From Aeoliella mucimassa (GTDB lineage Bacteria > Planctomycetota > Planctomycetia > Pirellulales > Lacipirellulaceae), in contig NZ_CP036278.1 in the NCBI RefSeq assembly GCF_007748035.1, positions 6,386,001 to 6,450,000 on the forward strand: a stretch of 64,000 bases of DNA, given 5' to 3'. The translations under genes were made by a program, and so were the position numbers. Positions 41,639-50,871 of the stretch are shown here, in pieces. The notes under the pieces are model-generated. The model was given only the letters and a program-made list of their open reading frames with translations. It was not told the origin of the DNA and ran no database searches. Within the stretch, counting starts at the first letter, position 1. Each line of letters begins with the position of its first letter.

Positions 41639-42577
41639 TTACTGACCCGGCGGGGTCGGCAACTCTTCGGCCGGCGTCGGCTCCGGCATGTTCGCCGGCG
41701 CTGCCAGCGTGGGTTGCTGATAGAACCATGCGTGCAACTCATGCAGTGCTCCGCGAGCTTGCTCGAACGATTCCAGCTTGTTCACCGCTTCGTAAGCGGG
41801 ATCGTTAGCCACCTGATCGAAGTGCTCTATCGACGCAAGCAATTGCTTGCGGCGCTCCGCGGTATTGTAAAACTCACTTGCGTCGACCGATCCGGCCTCC
41901 GGCGCGGGCGCGGGGATCGCCAGGAACTCCATCCACTGCGCGGCCGCATTAGGATTGTCGCCGGCCAGCGAATTCAGTTCGTTCCGCAAAGCAGTCACTG
42001 CGAGCAGCAACTTTTCGGGTGGATTGTACTCACTATTCGGGGGAGCTACCAATCCGCCTTGCTGCGGGGTGTCGGTCGGCACGCGATACGCCTCGGCCAA
42101 CTCAGGTGCCGGGGTCGGCTCGCCAACCTTCGCAGCAGGGGGAGTCGCTCCCCACGATTGCCAGCGACCGTTCGACGACTGCGGCTGCGCTGCATAGTTC
42201 GGCGCTGCTGTATTTGGAGTGGCGTAGTGACCCGCTGGCACGCCTTGGCGCGGTACCAGTACCGAGCGCTCTTGGTAGATCGCCCGCGGCAACGCCGAGT
42301 CGAGCAGAATCTGCACCCGCGGCAAACCGACCGCAACCGGCGGCGCTACCCGGCGACCTTTACGCAGGTCTTCGTAATAGTTCTCCATCCGCTCGGCTTC
42401 CCTGGCCAGTCGCGGATTGCGATCTTCGTAGAAGTCTTCGAGGTCGTCGTAGTACTCTTCCATCGCTTTCAGATCCCGCTTCGTATCGCGACGAAGGATA
42501 AACTGAGCGCTGACAGTTTCGGCAATCGTGCCGGCAGCAAAAAGAGCAACGAGGACCATACTCAAACGGCGGGTCAT
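41639..42577 (-). CDS. Secreted hypothetical protein, Pro/Ala-rich
   Basis: 312 residues from the ATG at 42577, which gives a signal peptide (MVLVALFAAGTIAETVSAQF). A longer frame reaching 43024 runs through the intergenic repeat and is rejected. The N-terminal part has an acidic helical stretch (MEEYYDDLEDFYEDRNPRLA). The middle has a Pro-rich linker, and the end has helical NKLESFEQARGALHELHAW. No family was recognised. It is convergent with the AstE gene, with stops 27 bases apart. Confidence 0.65.
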   Translation of the reverse strand: MTRRLSMVLVALFAAGTIAETVSAQFILRRDTKRDLKAMEEYYDDLEDFYEDRNPRLAREAERMENYYEDLRKGRRVAPPVAVGLPRVQILLDSALPRAIYQERSVLVPRQGVPAGHYATPNTAAPNYAAQPQSSNGRWQSWGATPPAAKVGEPTPAPELAEAYRVPTDTPQQGGLVAPPNSEYNPPEKLLLAVTALRNELNSLAGDNPNAAAQWMEFLAIPAPAPEAGSVDASEFYNTAERRKQLLASIEHFDQVANDPAYEAVNKLESFEQARGALHELHAWFYQQPTLAAPANMPEPTPAEELPTPPGQ

Positions 42578-42862
42578 GACCAGACTCCAACAGTGGATCA
42601 GTTCGTGATTCGGAGAAGGCACTATTGTACGCACCACCGGGAGGGCAGGGCAAACCGGAGCATTTGGGCCAGATTTGCCGATCGAGTCACCGCAGCGTGC
42701 AGGATCTTGCAGGAATCGGCTACCCGAAATCTCCAGCCACGTGCGACAGCAGGCATTTCGACGTCTCCTAAGAAAGTACAACACCATTCGGACCCCGGCA
42801 TCCAATTTACGCGCCCCAACGCTGCTGCTCCGTGAACCCGCGATCGAACTCCCCGCAGGTGC
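42578..42862. other. Upstream region of secreted protein, no gene seen
   Basis: 285 bases between the secreted-protein start and the second palindromic repeat. No ORF with protein character and no strong hairpin was seen. It presumably contains the promoter for the leftward gene. Confidence 0.4.
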
Positions 42863-43160
42863 GAAATAGATTCCCACCGTTCCCGAATAGATTCCCACTG
42901 CGGAGCCGTAGATTCCCAACCCTGGGCAATAGATTCCCAATTTACCCATCGATGGGAAAATTGAATCTTCGCCCACACTACAAAACCAGTGGTTTTCACA
43001 ACGAAATAGATTCCCATTTCCCAAAACGCATCGAGTGGGTATCTATTTCCGCGATGGGAATCAATCGCAAGTCGTTTGTCAGCACTGAGTTGCATCAACA
43101 CCTCCGGAATAGTTGCCCAAAATAGATTCCCATAGGTGGGAAACTATTCTTGGGAAGGGA
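42863..43160. repeat. Dispersed palindromic repeat, copy 2 (AATAGATTCCCA element)
   Basis: Close match to 30164-30412 with an expanded left end. The motif ATAGATTCCCA or its variant occurs near 42866, 42886, 42908, 42929, 43005 and 43121. CCCATCGATGGG palindrome near 42945-42956, AAAACCA-G-TGGTTTT near 42982-42996, and AATAGATTCCCA / TGGGTATCTATT (one mismatch) near 43005-43047. The conserved tail CGCAAGTCGTTTGTCAG and GTTGCATCAACACCTCCG is present. Extra AATAGATTCCCA units on the left distinguish it from copy 1. Confidence 0.85.
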
Positions 43161-43440
43161 CGGATTGGGGATCTGGGATTGCGGATTGCGGAATGGGAAT
43201 AAGCGGATGTCATCTTGAGGGAGCTTCCAGCGACCGAAAGATCTCAGCCAGCCATTTCGAACGCGCTATCAACGAGCGCCCCACGGCCGCTTTGCCACAC
43301 GCGCAGCAGCGAACGCCCACGCAGGCAAACCATCGCCTGCGCGTCGCTAGAAATTCAAGTTCAAAACAAGCATCACATCTGATTCACCTCCAATCACTAA
43401 AAAGCCAACAGCCGAAAGCTGATAGCCGACAGCCTCAAGC
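43161..43440. repeat. Right half of the large dispersed repeat, copy 2
   Basis: It contains GAGCTTCCAGCGAC (about 43221) and GCGCAGCAGCGAACGCCCAC (about 43301), which are also present at about 30450-30525, with unrelated sequence inserted between them. No coding potential is evident. Confidence 0.55.
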
Positions 43441-43485
43441 ACCTGTCCATTAGAACACTACAGGTGGCCAATTCCCAGAGAAATC
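43441..43485. repeat. 45-base hairpin repeat, copy at end of large repeat 2
   Basis: ACCTGTCCATTAGAACACTA continues to CAGGTGGCCAATTCCCAGAG and AAATC. It differs from 30661-30705 at only a few positions. The ACCTGT and ACAGGT ends can pair. Confidence 0.8.
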
Positions 43486-43507
43486 TTGAGCTTCTAGAAA
43501 AATCGTT

Positions 43508-43546
43508 TAGCCCGCAGCCGAAGGCGTAGGCTGGCGATGTGGGCTA
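43508..43546. repeat. TAGCCC/GGGCTA stem-loop
   Basis: TAGCCC (43508-43513) and GGGCTA (43541-43546) bracket CAGCCGAAGGCGTAGGCTGG, which itself holds AGCC/GGCT pairing. Stem-loops of this wording are common intergenic palindromes in Pirellulales, as I recall. The remaining 200 bases to the next gene show nothing recognisable. Confidence 0.5.
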
Positions 43547-43750
43547 CGGGTTTGATAAGCCACCGGAAGCTAGCACGGTGTCTCAGACCATTTTACCAGA
43601 ATCTGCGAACTGGAAGAATCAAGTGACACGATTGCGATGCGACATGAAAGGAGATCGAACCGGGTGATTGCATGCCTTTCGCAAACACATTAGAGCAATG
43701 CATCATTCATTGAGCTGTGGTCGCTGATACAAAACAACTTACTCCATTAA

Positions 43751-45085
43751 TCACGGGTGTCGATAGAACGAACGCTGAAACAATAGCAAGCAGGCAGCTA
43801 CTAGCATGGTGGCAAGCGTGCTCGGTTCGGGAACGATGGTCACGGTATTGCCTGCGATGGCGTCAAATGTGTCGAACTCAGTGGCGTAAGTGGAGTACAA
43901 ATGGGGGTCGACCCAAACGTTGTGAAGTGAGGTTTTGCTCAAAAGGGAATTGAGATCACTAGGGTTACCGTTTTGGAAAGTCATCCAGACCAATGATACA
44001 TCCTCGATACTGGTTGTTCTCTTTGTTATGATGTCCCAGGCATTTTCTGACAGTTCGGAACCATCGAGTCGTAACGAGACAATGGCATCACGATCAATCC
44101 AAAGTTCTCTAAGCTTACTTAGAGTAGCATGTGACAAGTTAAGTTCAGTGAAGTCATTATCAATAAGGTTAATGACTTCTAGCTCGTTCAGTCCTGCTAG
44201 TGCGCCTGAAGCAATACTTTGAATATGATTACCCTGAAAAGTAACAGATTGAAGGCTTATCAACCCGCTCATCGTGTCGGACTTGATGCTCGTCAATTGA
44301 TTGCGAGAGAGATTCAGAAACTTAAGATTAGACAGATTGTCAAAGGTCCCAGAGTCGACGTTCGTAACGTCATTGCGTTCGAGATCGAGTATTAGCAACG
44401 TGTCTAGTTGCTGAAAGGACTCTGAATCGATGTGAGCAATACGATTAAAACTGAAATCGAGGGTACGCGGATGAACCAGCCCCTCAAACATATCCGGCTC
44501 AATACTAGTCAACCGGTTGCGGCTCAAGTCTACTTTTTGCGTGTAGGTTAAACCACTGAAGGTTCCTGCATTGATACTCGTGATTCTGTTCCGGGATAGA
44601 TTGAGTCCTGGCAGATAATCCAGGCCGCTAAATGTACCAGACTCGATGCTCGTTAGCCTATTTGAACTAAGGTCGAGCTGTTGCAGGTAAATCGAATCGC
44701 TGAATACGCCCAACTCCATGTGAGCAATCTGGTTGTCGCTCAAGTCGAGCGTAAGAAGTCGATTAAGGCCGTTGAAATCGCCCGACTCAATACTAGCAAT
44801 TTTATTGTTATCCAAATAGAGCTCTTGTACGTTGACCAACAGATTCGCTCCGTCAAGATCTTGGATCGAGCGAGAGTCAAGATATACACTCTCCCAAGCT
44901 AATGTGGGGTCCATGGGATAACCGGGAGCCTCGCCGACATCGAGCAAGCCATCACCGTCGTCAATAAAAGCTTGTGACATGGCCGGAAATAGAATCGCCG
45001 CAACTAGTATCTCGACTACATAAAACAAGTACAGTCGAGTGACACGAGCGTGGCAGAAAGAGTCTGCTAGGATACGATAAGTCAT
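43751..45085 (-). CDS. Leucine-rich-repeat protein with PEP-CTERM sorting signal
   Basis: 444 residues. A hydrophobic N-terminus acts as signal (LYLFYVVEILVAAILFPAMS). A short DGDGLLDVGE calcium-type loop comes next. About twelve leucine-rich repeats of 24 residues follow (LQQLDLSSNRLTSIESGTFS, LPGLNLSRNRITSINAGTFS and others). The C-terminus is VPEPSTLATMLVAACLLLFQ with a basic end, a clear PEP-CTERM signal. It should be exported and processed by an exosortase-type enzyme, and the repeats suggest protein or surface binding. The DNA here is visibly less GC-rich than the flanking core and the gene adjoins an IS cluster, so horizontal gain is likely. Confidence 0.88.
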   Translation of the reverse strand: MTYRILADSFCHARVTRLYLFYVVEILVAAILFPAMSQAFIDDGDGLLDVGEAPGYPMDPTLAWESVYLDSRSIQDLDGANLLVNVQELYLDNNKIASIESGDFNGLNRLLTLDLSDNQIAHMELGVFSDSIYLQQLDLSSNRLTSIESGTFSGLDYLPGLNLSRNRITSINAGTFSGLTYTQKVDLSRNRLTSIEPDMFEGLVHPRTLDFSFNRIAHIDSESFQQLDTLLILDLERNDVTNVDSGTFDNLSNLKFLNLSRNQLTSIKSDTMSGLISLQSVTFQGNHIQSIASGALAGLNELEVINLIDNDFTELNLSHATLSKLRELWIDRDAIVSLRLDGSELSENAWDIITKRTTSIEDVSLVWMTFQNGNPSDLNSLLSKTSLHNVWVDPHLYSTYATEFDTFDAIAGNTVTIVPEPSTLATMLVAACLLLFQRSFYRHP

Positions 45086-45253
45086 GAAAAGGCCCGATAT
45101 GATAGTACTCTACCTGCAGACCGCATTGTAATTCTGCTTGCAGATAATTGCAAAACACACAGCTAACAGAGTAGACCCCGAAACAGCTGATATCCACATG
45201 TATAGATTAGTAGGCCTTGTCGAACCAATCCCCCGCGACCGCTCGCCGGGTGC
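45086..45253. other. Region between LRR gene and first IS copy
   Basis: No gene was seen. It should hold the promoter of the leftward LRR gene. AT-rich text runs up to the IS boundary. Confidence 0.4.
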
Positions 45254-46778
45254 CACTGGCTTCGCCCATTACTGTCCGGAATTAATCTTAACCGATTCTG
45301 AACTTGCGCGGTGGGGAGTGGTGTGGTACGACATAGTCCATGCCTTCCCAGCGAGTTGCTAAAGACGAGCTACCAGTGTGGCCCGAGCAGGTCATTGGGG
45401 GGAAGTATGTCCGGCTTTTGGAGAAGTTTCTCAAACAACTCCGCTCGGAAGACGCCCACGGTAATCGCAAGTTATTTCTCGATGACGTGTTCGTAGCCTA
45501 CCTGCTGGCGTTCTTCAATCCCACCATCCGCAGTTTGCGAACCATCGAAGATTTCAGCCAAACGGTACAGGCTCAGAAACACCTTTCGATTCGCAAGATC
45601 ACTAGAAGTACGCTCTCAGACTTCAATCAACTGGCCGACCCCGAGCGATTGCAGCCGATTCTCGATGCCCTCCGCCGGCAACTTGCCCGCAAGTCAAAAC
45701 GGCAATCGATAGGTGACGACGATCTCGACGAACTGCTCCAGCAGACCGTGGCCGTCGATGGCACGTTTCTCCCGGCCGTGGCCGAAGTCGCCTGGGCCAT
45801 GTGCAATACGAACAATCATGGGGCGAAGAAGCATCGAGCGCGGGTGGATGTCCATTTGCCGGTGAGCACGTGGCTTCCCGAGGCAATCGTCATTCCATCC
45901 CCTGGCCAGAGCGAGGCCGATTCAGCCATCGAACGGTTGCAGCCCGGTCGTATCTATCTGTACGACCGCGGCTTCATGAGTTTCGCGCTCTTGGCAGCGC
46001 ACTACGACGACACACACGCGTTGCAATCGCACTTCGTGGCTCGTTATCGCCCAGCGGGGGGCAATTCGCCCACGCTGCGGGAAGTGAAAAGTCGCGAACT
46101 CACCGAAAAAGACAAAGCGGCCGGCGTGCTCAGCGATGGAGTGGGACATTTCAAGTCTTCGAATCCGAGCCGACATCGAGTTCCCCGAGTGCAGCTTCGC
46201 GAAGTCATCGTCGCTTGCGAAGAAAAGGGAAAACCGTCGCAACTGCGGTTGATCACCAACCTGCTCGATGTACCGGCGCACGTGATTGCCATGCTGTATC
46301 GCTATCGTTGGCAAGTAGAACTGTTCTTTCGGTGGCTGAAGAGCTCTGCGAACTTCGGACACTTGATCAGCCACGCAAGCGAAGGGGTGCAAACGCACTT
46401 CTACGTGGCGGTCATTGCCGTGTTGCTGATGTACCTGCACACCGGTTATCGACCGAGCAAGTACCTGTTCGCCCTAATGGGACAGGTCGGCCGCGGGGCG
46501 GCAACCCTGGAAGAGATCCTGCCGATCCTCCGCGAGCGAGAACGTCAGAACGAACTGGCCCGGCAGTCGGCCGCGCGGCGGAGCGAGAAAAAGAAACAGC
46601 AATCGACTTAGAGACGCTGCCACTCGGCCGCGATTCTCACGCTGCCGCCTGCGCAATGTGAAAGGAAAAAGGCGGCGAGTCTTGATCGCGTAAGCCAATC
46701 CATGCAATCATAAGACGCCGCGCAACACTCCCGGAATGCAAAGAACCGAACTCCGGACAGTAATGGGCAGAGCCAGTG
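45254..46778 (+). mobile_element. IS4-type element A, copy 1
   Basis: 45246-46768 is identical to 49339-50861 (1,523 bases). Terminal inverted repeats are CACTGGCTTCGCCCATTACT followed by GTCCGGA at the left (45254-45280), and the complementary TCCGGACAGTAATGGGC, then AGA, then GCCAGTG at the right (46752-46778). The left and right ends differ in the three-base patch. Element B starts within the last bases of this copy (46776). A single transposase gene is present. Confidence 0.88.
45340..46611 (+). CDS. IS4-family DDE transposase (element A, copy 1)
   Basis: 423 residues, full length and identical to the product at 49433-50704. The catalytic acidic residues are visible in TVAVDGTFLPAVAEV (first Asp), IYLYDRGFMSFALLA (second Asp), and YRYRWQVELFFRWLKSSANF with the Glu, the IS4-type YREK-like signature. 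The C-terminus is basic (RRSEKKKQQS). The gene lies 86 bases inside the left end, and about 165 non-coding bases follow to the right end. It moves the element by cut-and-paste, and there are no frameshifts. Confidence 0.92.
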   Translation: MPSQRVAKDELPVWPEQVIGGKYVRLLEKFLKQLRSEDAHGNRKLFLDDVFVAYLLAFFNPTIRSLRTIEDFSQTVQAQKHLSIRKITRSTLSDFNQLADPERLQPILDALRRQLARKSKRQSIGDDDLDELLQQTVAVDGTFLPAVAEVAWAMCNTNNHGAKKHRARVDVHLPVSTWLPEAIVIPSPGQSEADSAIERLQPGRIYLYDRGFMSFALLAAHYDDTHALQSHFVARYRPAGGNSPTLREVKSRELTEKDKAAGVLSDGVGHFKSSNPSRHRVPRVQLREVIVACEEKGKPSQLRLITNLLDVPAHVIAMLYRYRWQVELFFRWLKSSANFGHLISHASEGVQTHFYVAVIAVLLMYLHTGYRPSKYLFALMGQVGRGAATLEEILPILRERERQNELARQSAARRSEKKKQQST

Positions 46779-48297
46779 CCACTCTACGCCGTTAACCCTT
46801 TCTTTGCCTTAAAAAAGAGGTCTCGATGTAACAGCGTATTTCGGCCATCCTTTCAGTTGAACCAAGGAAGGGGCGGCCATCACTTACCCGAAGGGAATCG
46901 GGCATGTTACATCGAGACACTCAAGTGCGGCTGAATATCGTGTGCCTTCGGCAATGTTTGCGTTGGTTGTTGGCGGGAATCTGTTGGCGAACGATCCGCT
47001 TCCGCAACGACTGCAGTTGGACTCCTCGGTCACTAGTGGCAGCCGCGCTGTTATGGGCCTGGTCGGACGAGCAGACTCTCACCGAGCGTTTTTTCGTTGT
47101 GCGTAAGATACTACTCTGCCTCGATAAAGAGCAACAGCAACTGGCCACTTCCTACCAAGCCTTCATAAAAATCCTTCGTCGCTGGACGAAGCCGCTCGCC
47201 GCGTTGTTGCAGTCAGTGCTGCAACAACGGATGCAAGCGACGCTGACCGATTGCTGGCTCACCGCGGGATACCTCGTATTCGCGGTCGATGGTAGTCGCC
47301 TTGAATTGCCTCGCACCCGCTCGCACGAACAAGCCTATTCGACGATTCGTCACGCACGACGGGTAAAGAACAGTCGCTACAAGAGACGGCAGGCCAAAGA
47401 TGCGAAGAAAGTCAACTCGCCTCAACTCTGGCTCACAACGATGTGGCACATCGGTACGGGATTGCCGTGGGACTGGCGGGTCGGACCTGGTGACAGTAGC
47501 GAACGTGTCCACTTGCGGGAGATGCTCACTAGCTTGCCAGCCGGGGCTTTGATAACGGCCGATGGCGGATTCATGGGGTACGAAGGGCTGCAAGCGATTA
47601 TCAAAAGTGGCCGACACGTCCTGCTGCGAGTGGGAGCCAATGTGCGGTTGCTGAAACAGCTTGGTTATGTACGGGAATGGACCGGCACGGTCTATCTATG
47701 GCCCGATCGGGAATCGAAGCGTGGCAACGAACCGCTCGTGTTGCGACTGGTGGTCGCTACGGATGGCAAGCAGCCGGTCTACCTGGTTACCAATATCCTT
47801 TCTCGGCGTGAATTGAGCGACAAGCAGGTGATTGCATTGTATGCACGTCGCTGGGGCATCGAACTATTCTATCGCCATCTCAAGCAGACCTTTCACCGTC
47901 GAAAACTCCTCTCTCGCGAAGCCGAGAACGCCAAGCTCGAAATCACCTGGTCGTTGTTCGGCTTATGGGCGATGTCGCTGTTCGCGTTGGTCGAAGCGAT
48001 GAAGCAAGGCATCACACCAGCAAAGTTGAGTTTCGCCAAGCTGCTGTTGGCGTTTCGCCGCACGATGCGTGATTACCTGCATCCAACGGAGAAAAACGAA
48101 CGCCTGTGCGAGAGGCTTCGCCAAGCCATCATCGACAGCTACAAGAGAGCAAACAAAACCAGCCGCAACTACCCACGAAAAAAACAAGCCAAACCGCCAG
48201 GAGTACCACAACTGCTCACTGCTACCAAGACACAGGCCCTGCGAGCAAAGCAAATCAAACCAGTACTACGAAAAGGGTTAACGGCGTAGAGTGGCAC
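46776..48297 (+). mobile_element. IS4-type element B
   Basis: It is bounded by a perfect 26-bp inverted repeat: GTGCCACTCTACGCCGTTAA then CCCTTT at the left (46776-46801), and its complement at 48272-48297. A possible three-base CCA duplication flanks it (46773-46775 and 48298-48300). The left end coincides with the right end of element A copy 1, so B probably inserted into or immediately beside A. One transposase gene fills most of it. Confidence 0.92.
46904..48289 (+). CDS. IS4-family DDE transposase (element B)
   Basis: 461 residues, unrelated at sequence level to element A's product except in catalytic pattern. Acidic residues are in LVFAVDGSRLELPRTRS (first Asp), GALITADGGFMGYEG (second Asp), and YARRWGIELFYRHLKQTFHR with the Glu. 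The C-terminus is a Lys/Arg-rich tail reaching into the right inverted repeat. It is full length with no frameshift. A Gly-rich string near 230-245 is typical of the family. The start at ATG 46904 is 128 bases from the left end. Confidence 0.92.
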   Translation: MLHRDTQVRLNIVCLRQCLRWLLAGICWRTIRFRNDCSWTPRSLVAAALLWAWSDEQTLTERFFVVRKILLCLDKEQQQLATSYQAFIKILRRWTKPLAALLQSVLQQRMQATLTDCWLTAGYLVFAVDGSRLELPRTRSHEQAYSTIRHARRVKNSRYKRRQAKDAKKVNSPQLWLTTMWHIGTGLPWDWRVGPGDSSERVHLREMLTSLPAGALITADGGFMGYEGLQAIIKSGRHVLLRVGANVRLLKQLGYVREWTGTVYLWPDRESKRGNEPLVLRLVVATDGKQPVYLVTNILSRRELSDKQVIALYARRWGIELFYRHLKQTFHRRKLLSREAENAKLEITWSLFGLWAMSLFALVEAMKQGITPAKLSFAKLLLAFRRTMRDYLHPTEKNERLCERLRQAIIDSYKRANKTSRNYPRKKQAKPPGVPQLLTATKTQALRAKQIKPVLRKGLTA

Positions 48298-48327
48298 CCA
48301 CGACAATGTACTACTTCCATCCTCAGC

Positions 48328-48408
48328 GCCCCCATTCCCTGAAAGGGAATCGTCGCCCAGCGAAGGGTTGCGCGCCGGCGAGCTCCGCGAGCCAAAGCGC
48401 TACCCTGG
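48328..48408. repeat. 81-bp dispersed repeat, copy 2
   Basis: Almost identical to 31089-31169 (one or two base differences seen, for example GGGTTG versus GGGTGG). It carries the same ATTCCCT-GAA-AGGGAAT hairpin and GC-rich segment. It lies between element B and the DUF2695-like gene. Confidence 0.85.
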
Positions 48409-48626
48409 CAGCAGCTTTGCAGCCAACCCGCCTAGAGCGATTGCCCTGCCATGGCTTTTGCTTGTATTGACGATTGGATCGGGATAAGATGTTGCCATGA
48501 CAAGAGTTCCGTCGTTGGGCGGAGCTGTGGTGGTCGTGTTACTTACGCCTGCATGCATAAGACTTCTCCTTATTGAATACGAGGCGTCCGTGCATCGTTG
48601 AATTTAGTCTTTCCCCAGGCACCCAG

Positions 48627-49238
48627 ATGCCCCGAACAGCAGCTGAAATCGTTGATGACTTGCGTCTATTCATCACACCGTCGTATCCTGACATCGACAT
48701 CCGTGTTCAGCCTTGGGATCAAGACCAAAGCAGGCTCGCGATCTACTTCATTGACGAGAAGTTTTCGCTCCTTTATCCCTACCAGCGTTGGCACTATCTG
48801 ACGCACCTCATTCCAAGTGATTACCAAGAACAACATCTGTCCACGTCCGTTTGGTTTGAACTAGCCCCCGGCGAAACGCCCGAAGATCTACGATATCCCG
48901 ATGAACAATTGGTCGAGGATATAACCCCTCACGTAATGCGGATTCTCAGCCGCACGGGATTCTTCAAACAACTTGACGACATCATGTGTCCGGCCGATGA
49001 CGAATTACGACCGTCACCGTGCTGGGGCGATTTCCGAAACTCGATACCCCTTCTCCACAAATGTGGAATCACTGAAGATGAACTCTTCGACGTGTGTCAT
49101 GTCCTCATGTTGCAAGGTGGCTATTGCGATTGCGAAATCCTCTATAATATCGTTGAAGAAAACCGACTAAAGGCAGCGTACTGGATGGCACGGGCTGAAG
49201 GCTTGGAACCGTACAATCCGCACAACGGGTCCGATTAA
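48627..49238 (+). CDS. Hypothetical protein with DUF2695-like C-terminus
   Basis: 203 residues from ATG 48627, or 221 from 48573; neither start has a strong ribosome-binding site. The N-terminal half looks like a small alpha/beta domain (TAAEIVDDLRLFITPSYPDI, LLYPYQRWHYLTHLIPSDYQ). The C-terminal half contains the pattern seen in DUF2695: LHKCGITEDELFDVCHVLML followed by QGGYCDCEILYNIVEEN. The CDC motif may bind metal. The function is unknown. It is enclosed by the two direct copies of IS element A and may be a passenger of a composite element. Confidence 0.65.
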   Translation: MPRTAAEIVDDLRLFITPSYPDIDIRVQPWDQDQSRLAIYFIDEKFSLLYPYQRWHYLTHLIPSDYQEQHLSTSVWFELAPGETPEDLRYPDEQLVEDITPHVMRILSRTGFFKQLDDIMCPADDELRPSPCWGDFRNSIPLLHKCGITEDELFDVCHVLMLQGGYCDCEILYNIVEENRLKAAYWMARAEGLEPYNPHNGSD

Positions 49239-49346
49239 AAGGATGAACGCGAGCCCGATCAGGTCGGCTGGCTTCGCTCGGCAAAGGATCACCTCCCGAC
49301 CGCGTTATGCTGGTCGTTATTTGGCTCAGATGAGAACTCCGGGTGC

Positions 49347-50871
49347 CACTGGCTTCGCCCATTACTGTCCGGAATTAATCTTAACCGATTCTGAACTTGC
49401 GCGGTGGGGAGTGGTGTGGTACGACATAGTCCATGCCTTCCCAGCGAGTTGCTAAAGACGAGCTACCAGTGTGGCCCGAGCAGGTCATTGGGGGGAAGTA
49501 TGTCCGGCTTTTGGAGAAGTTTCTCAAACAACTCCGCTCGGAAGACGCCCACGGTAATCGCAAGTTATTTCTCGATGACGTGTTCGTAGCCTACCTGCTG
49601 GCGTTCTTCAATCCCACCATCCGCAGTTTGCGAACCATCGAAGATTTCAGCCAAACGGTACAGGCTCAGAAACACCTTTCGATTCGCAAGATCACTAGAA
49701 GTACGCTCTCAGACTTCAATCAACTGGCCGACCCCGAGCGATTGCAGCCGATTCTCGATGCCCTCCGCCGGCAACTTGCCCGCAAGTCAAAACGGCAATC
49801 GATAGGTGACGACGATCTCGACGAACTGCTCCAGCAGACCGTGGCCGTCGATGGCACGTTTCTCCCGGCCGTGGCCGAAGTCGCCTGGGCCATGTGCAAT
49901 ACGAACAATCATGGGGCGAAGAAGCATCGAGCGCGGGTGGATGTCCATTTGCCGGTGAGCACGTGGCTTCCCGAGGCAATCGTCATTCCATCCCCTGGCC
50001 AGAGCGAGGCCGATTCAGCCATCGAACGGTTGCAGCCCGGTCGTATCTATCTGTACGACCGCGGCTTCATGAGTTTCGCGCTCTTGGCAGCGCACTACGA
50101 CGACACACACGCGTTGCAATCGCACTTCGTGGCTCGTTATCGCCCAGCGGGGGGCAATTCGCCCACGCTGCGGGAAGTGAAAAGTCGCGAACTCACCGAA
50201 AAAGACAAAGCGGCCGGCGTGCTCAGCGATGGAGTGGGACATTTCAAGTCTTCGAATCCGAGCCGACATCGAGTTCCCCGAGTGCAGCTTCGCGAAGTCA
50301 TCGTCGCTTGCGAAGAAAAGGGAAAACCGTCGCAACTGCGGTTGATCACCAACCTGCTCGATGTACCGGCGCACGTGATTGCCATGCTGTATCGCTATCG
50401 TTGGCAAGTAGAACTGTTCTTTCGGTGGCTGAAGAGCTCTGCGAACTTCGGACACTTGATCAGCCACGCAAGCGAAGGGGTGCAAACGCACTTCTACGTG
50501 GCGGTCATTGCCGTGTTGCTGATGTACCTGCACACCGGTTATCGACCGAGCAAGTACCTGTTCGCCCTAATGGGACAGGTCGGCCGCGGGGCGGCAACCC
50601 TGGAAGAGATCCTGCCGATCCTCCGCGAGCGAGAACGTCAGAACGAACTGGCCCGGCAGTCGGCCGCGCGGCGGAGCGAGAAAAAGAAACAGCAATCGAC
50701 TTAGAGACGCTGCCACTCGGCCGCGATTCTCACGCTGCCGCCTGCGCAATGTGAAAGGAAAAAGGCGGCGAGTCTTGATCGCGTAAGCCAATCCATGCAA
50801 TCATAAGACGCCGCGCAACACTCCCGGAATGCAAAGAACCGAACTCCGGACAGTAATGGGCTTCGCCAGTG
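49347..50871 (+). mobile_element. IS4-type element A, copy 2
   Basis: Base-for-base copy of element A at 45254-46768, in the same orientation and 4,093 bases downstream. The right end reads TAATGGGC, then TTC, then GCCAGTG, where copy 1 has AGA. About 16 bases beyond it, GGCACCCGG (50887-50895) is the exact complement of the left outer text CCGGGTGCC, suggesting the original end was longer and is split by a short insertion. No obvious direct target duplication is seen. Confidence 0.88.
49433..50704 (+). CDS. IS4-family DDE transposase (element A, copy 2)
   Basis: 423 residues, identical to the transposase at 45340-46611, including the three acidic-residue regions and the basic tail. Complete identity of both copies, including non-coding ends, indicates very recent duplication. 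With copy 1 it brackets element B and the DUF2695-like gene in direct orientation, a layout able to move or to delete the interior by recombination. Confidence 0.92.
   Translation: MPSQRVAKDELPVWPEQVIGGKYVRLLEKFLKQLRSEDAHGNRKLFLDDVFVAYLLAFFNPTIRSLRTIEDFSQTVQAQKHLSIRKITRSTLSDFNQLADPERLQPILDALRRQLARKSKRQSIGDDDLDELLQQTVAVDGTFLPAVAEVAWAMCNTNNHGAKKHRARVDVHLPVSTWLPEAIVIPSPGQSEADSAIERLQPGRIYLYDRGFMSFALLAAHYDDTHALQSHFVARYRPAGGNSPTLREVKSRELTEKDKAAGVLSDGVGHFKSSNPSRHRVPRVQLREVIVACEEKGKPSQLRLITNLLDVPAHVIAMLYRYRWQVELFFRWLKSSANFGHLISHASEGVQTHFYVAVIAVLLMYLHTGYRPSKYLFALMGQVGRGAATLEEILPILRERERQNELARQSAARRSEKKKQQST

Noticed and set aside
42578-43024. N-terminal extension of the secreted protein at 41639 into the intergenic repeat
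   Set aside because: The translated repeat is a by-product of the AATAGATTCCCA units; a signal peptide begins cleanly at 42577.
45801-46661. Second overlapping frame inside element A transposase (and its copy at 49894)
   Set aside because: Present only because the element is GC-rich; Arg/Ala/Ser-rich composition and no similarity to an IS orfB; the 423-residue frame is complete by itself.
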